Origin: CAZWDL01 sp964632995
Lineage (GTDB): Bacteria > Bacteroidota > Bacteroidia > Chitinophagales > Saprospiraceae
Assembly: GCA_964632995.1 (NCBI GenBank)
Contig: CAZWDL010000082.1
Span: 1 to 33,689 of the forward strand
Direction: 5' to 3'
Length of the DNA stretch: 33,689 nt
Below the pieces are notes generated by a model. The model searched no databases. It worked only from the letters and a program-made list of their open reading frames with translations, and was not told the origin of the DNA. A program made the translations under genes and the position numbers. This document shows positions 33,348-33,689 of this stretch, piece after piece (within the stretch, counting starts at the first letter, position 1; the number at the start of each line of letters is the position of its first letter).

Positions 33348-33632
33348 ATGCAAAACAAAAGACTGACCGGGATTTTACTTGCCATCCCACTTTTACTGTC
33401 CATCCCGCTGATCGGGATGCAGTTCACGGAGGAGATAACCTGGAATCTTTTCGATTTTATAGTGATGGGCATCCTGCTGCTCGGCGCGGGATTGACGATA
33501 GAGCTCGTCCTGAGAAAAGTGAAGAAATTCGAGCACCGGATCATCCTGGCCGGGGTCGTCCTGCTCGCCTTTTTCCTCATTTGGGCGGAACTGGCGGTGG
33601 GGGTTTTCGGGACGCCGTTTGCGGGATCGTAG
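33348..33632 (+). CDS. Small three-helix membrane protein
   Basis: The 94-residue protein has three hydrophobic segments: about residues 8-25 (ILLAIPLLLSIPLIGMQF), 33-54 (LFDFIVMGILLLGAGLTIELVL) and 64-85 (IILAGVVLLAFFLIWAELAVGV). It ends in GVFGTPFAGS. Proteins of this type are common small inner-membrane proteins in Bacteroidota, with no assigned function. AGGA at 33334-33337 lies 10 nt before the ATG at 33348 but only 1 nt before the ATG at 33339, so the start at 33348 is preferred. A promoter with a dyad is directly upstream, suggesting repressor control. Confidence 0.7.
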   Translation: MQNKRLTGILLAIPLLLSIPLIGMQFTEEITWNLFDFIVMGILLLGAGLTIELVLRKVKKFEHRIILAGVVLLAFFLIWAELAVGVFGTPFAGS

Positions 33633-33651
33633 GAAGTTTAGAAGTTTAGTC

Positions 33652-33673
33652 GCCACGGCCCTGCGGGCGTGGC
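33652..33673. terminator. Stem-loop after the small membrane protein gene
   Basis: GCCACGGCCC (33652-33661) pairs with GGGCGTGGC (33665-33673), with one bulged base and loop TGC. AAGTTTAG-type words occur on both sides (33634-33650 and the window end). It is 19 bp past the stop; no long T-run follows. Confidence 0.4.
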
Positions 33674-33689
33674 TGGTTTAGGAGTTTAG

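Overview
The window most likely comes from a Bacteroidota chromosome, probably of the Saprospiria/Lewinellaceae type. The evidence is two type IX secretion (T9SS) sorting-domain proteins, Bacteroidota-style -7 promoter boxes (TAnnTTTG), a cohesin-domain lipoprotein, S9C/M61/M1 secreted peptidases, a Reg_prop/LytS-type sensor kinase and an EAD11-TIR conflict protein. The taxonomic placement is inference; there is no rRNA or tRNA in the window.

Left part (1-8.9 kb): a dense array of palindromes at the edge, an outer-membrane beta-barrel protein, an Rpn/PD-(D/E)XK gene with an in-frame stop at codon 8, a PadR regulator with a DUF1700/HAAS-like membrane protein and a twin-dyad operator, a MATE exporter, an OsmC-type peroxidase, single-stranded DNA-binding protein, a multi-pass membrane protein, a 4'-phosphopantetheinyl transferase, a WD40 protein and a cohesin-domain lipoprotein.

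Middle (9-19.4 kb): a large lipoprotein joining a degenerate gluzincin-like region to a GH113 glycoside hydrolase, a small anti-sigma-like protein, dCTP deaminase, two neighbouring T9SS cargo genes both broken by homopolymer indels, an MFS transporter, an EAD11-TIR protein divergent from an Fpg/Nei glycosylase with half its zinc-finger cysteines missing, a 172-bp palindromic element, and an MscS channel.

Right part (19.5-33.7 kb): a co-oriented block of secreted peptide-processing enzymes: M61 peptidase, S9C peptidase, class-C-like serine hydrolase, second S9C peptidase, a frameshifted propeller/LytS sensor kinase, and M1 aminopeptidase. A small membrane protein ends the window. All the enzymes carry export signals, so together they look like a periplasmic or surface system for breaking proteins down to peptides and amino acids.

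No complete new system can be proven. The strongest leads are the EAD11-TIR gene, the pseudo-peptidase/GH113 fusion, the PadR twin operator on an apparently leaderless promoter, and the number of different long palindromes in the intergenic gaps. Frameshifts occur in only two places (12.9-14.0 kb and 29.8-30.6 kb), always at short homopolymers, so true decay and local assembly error are both possible.
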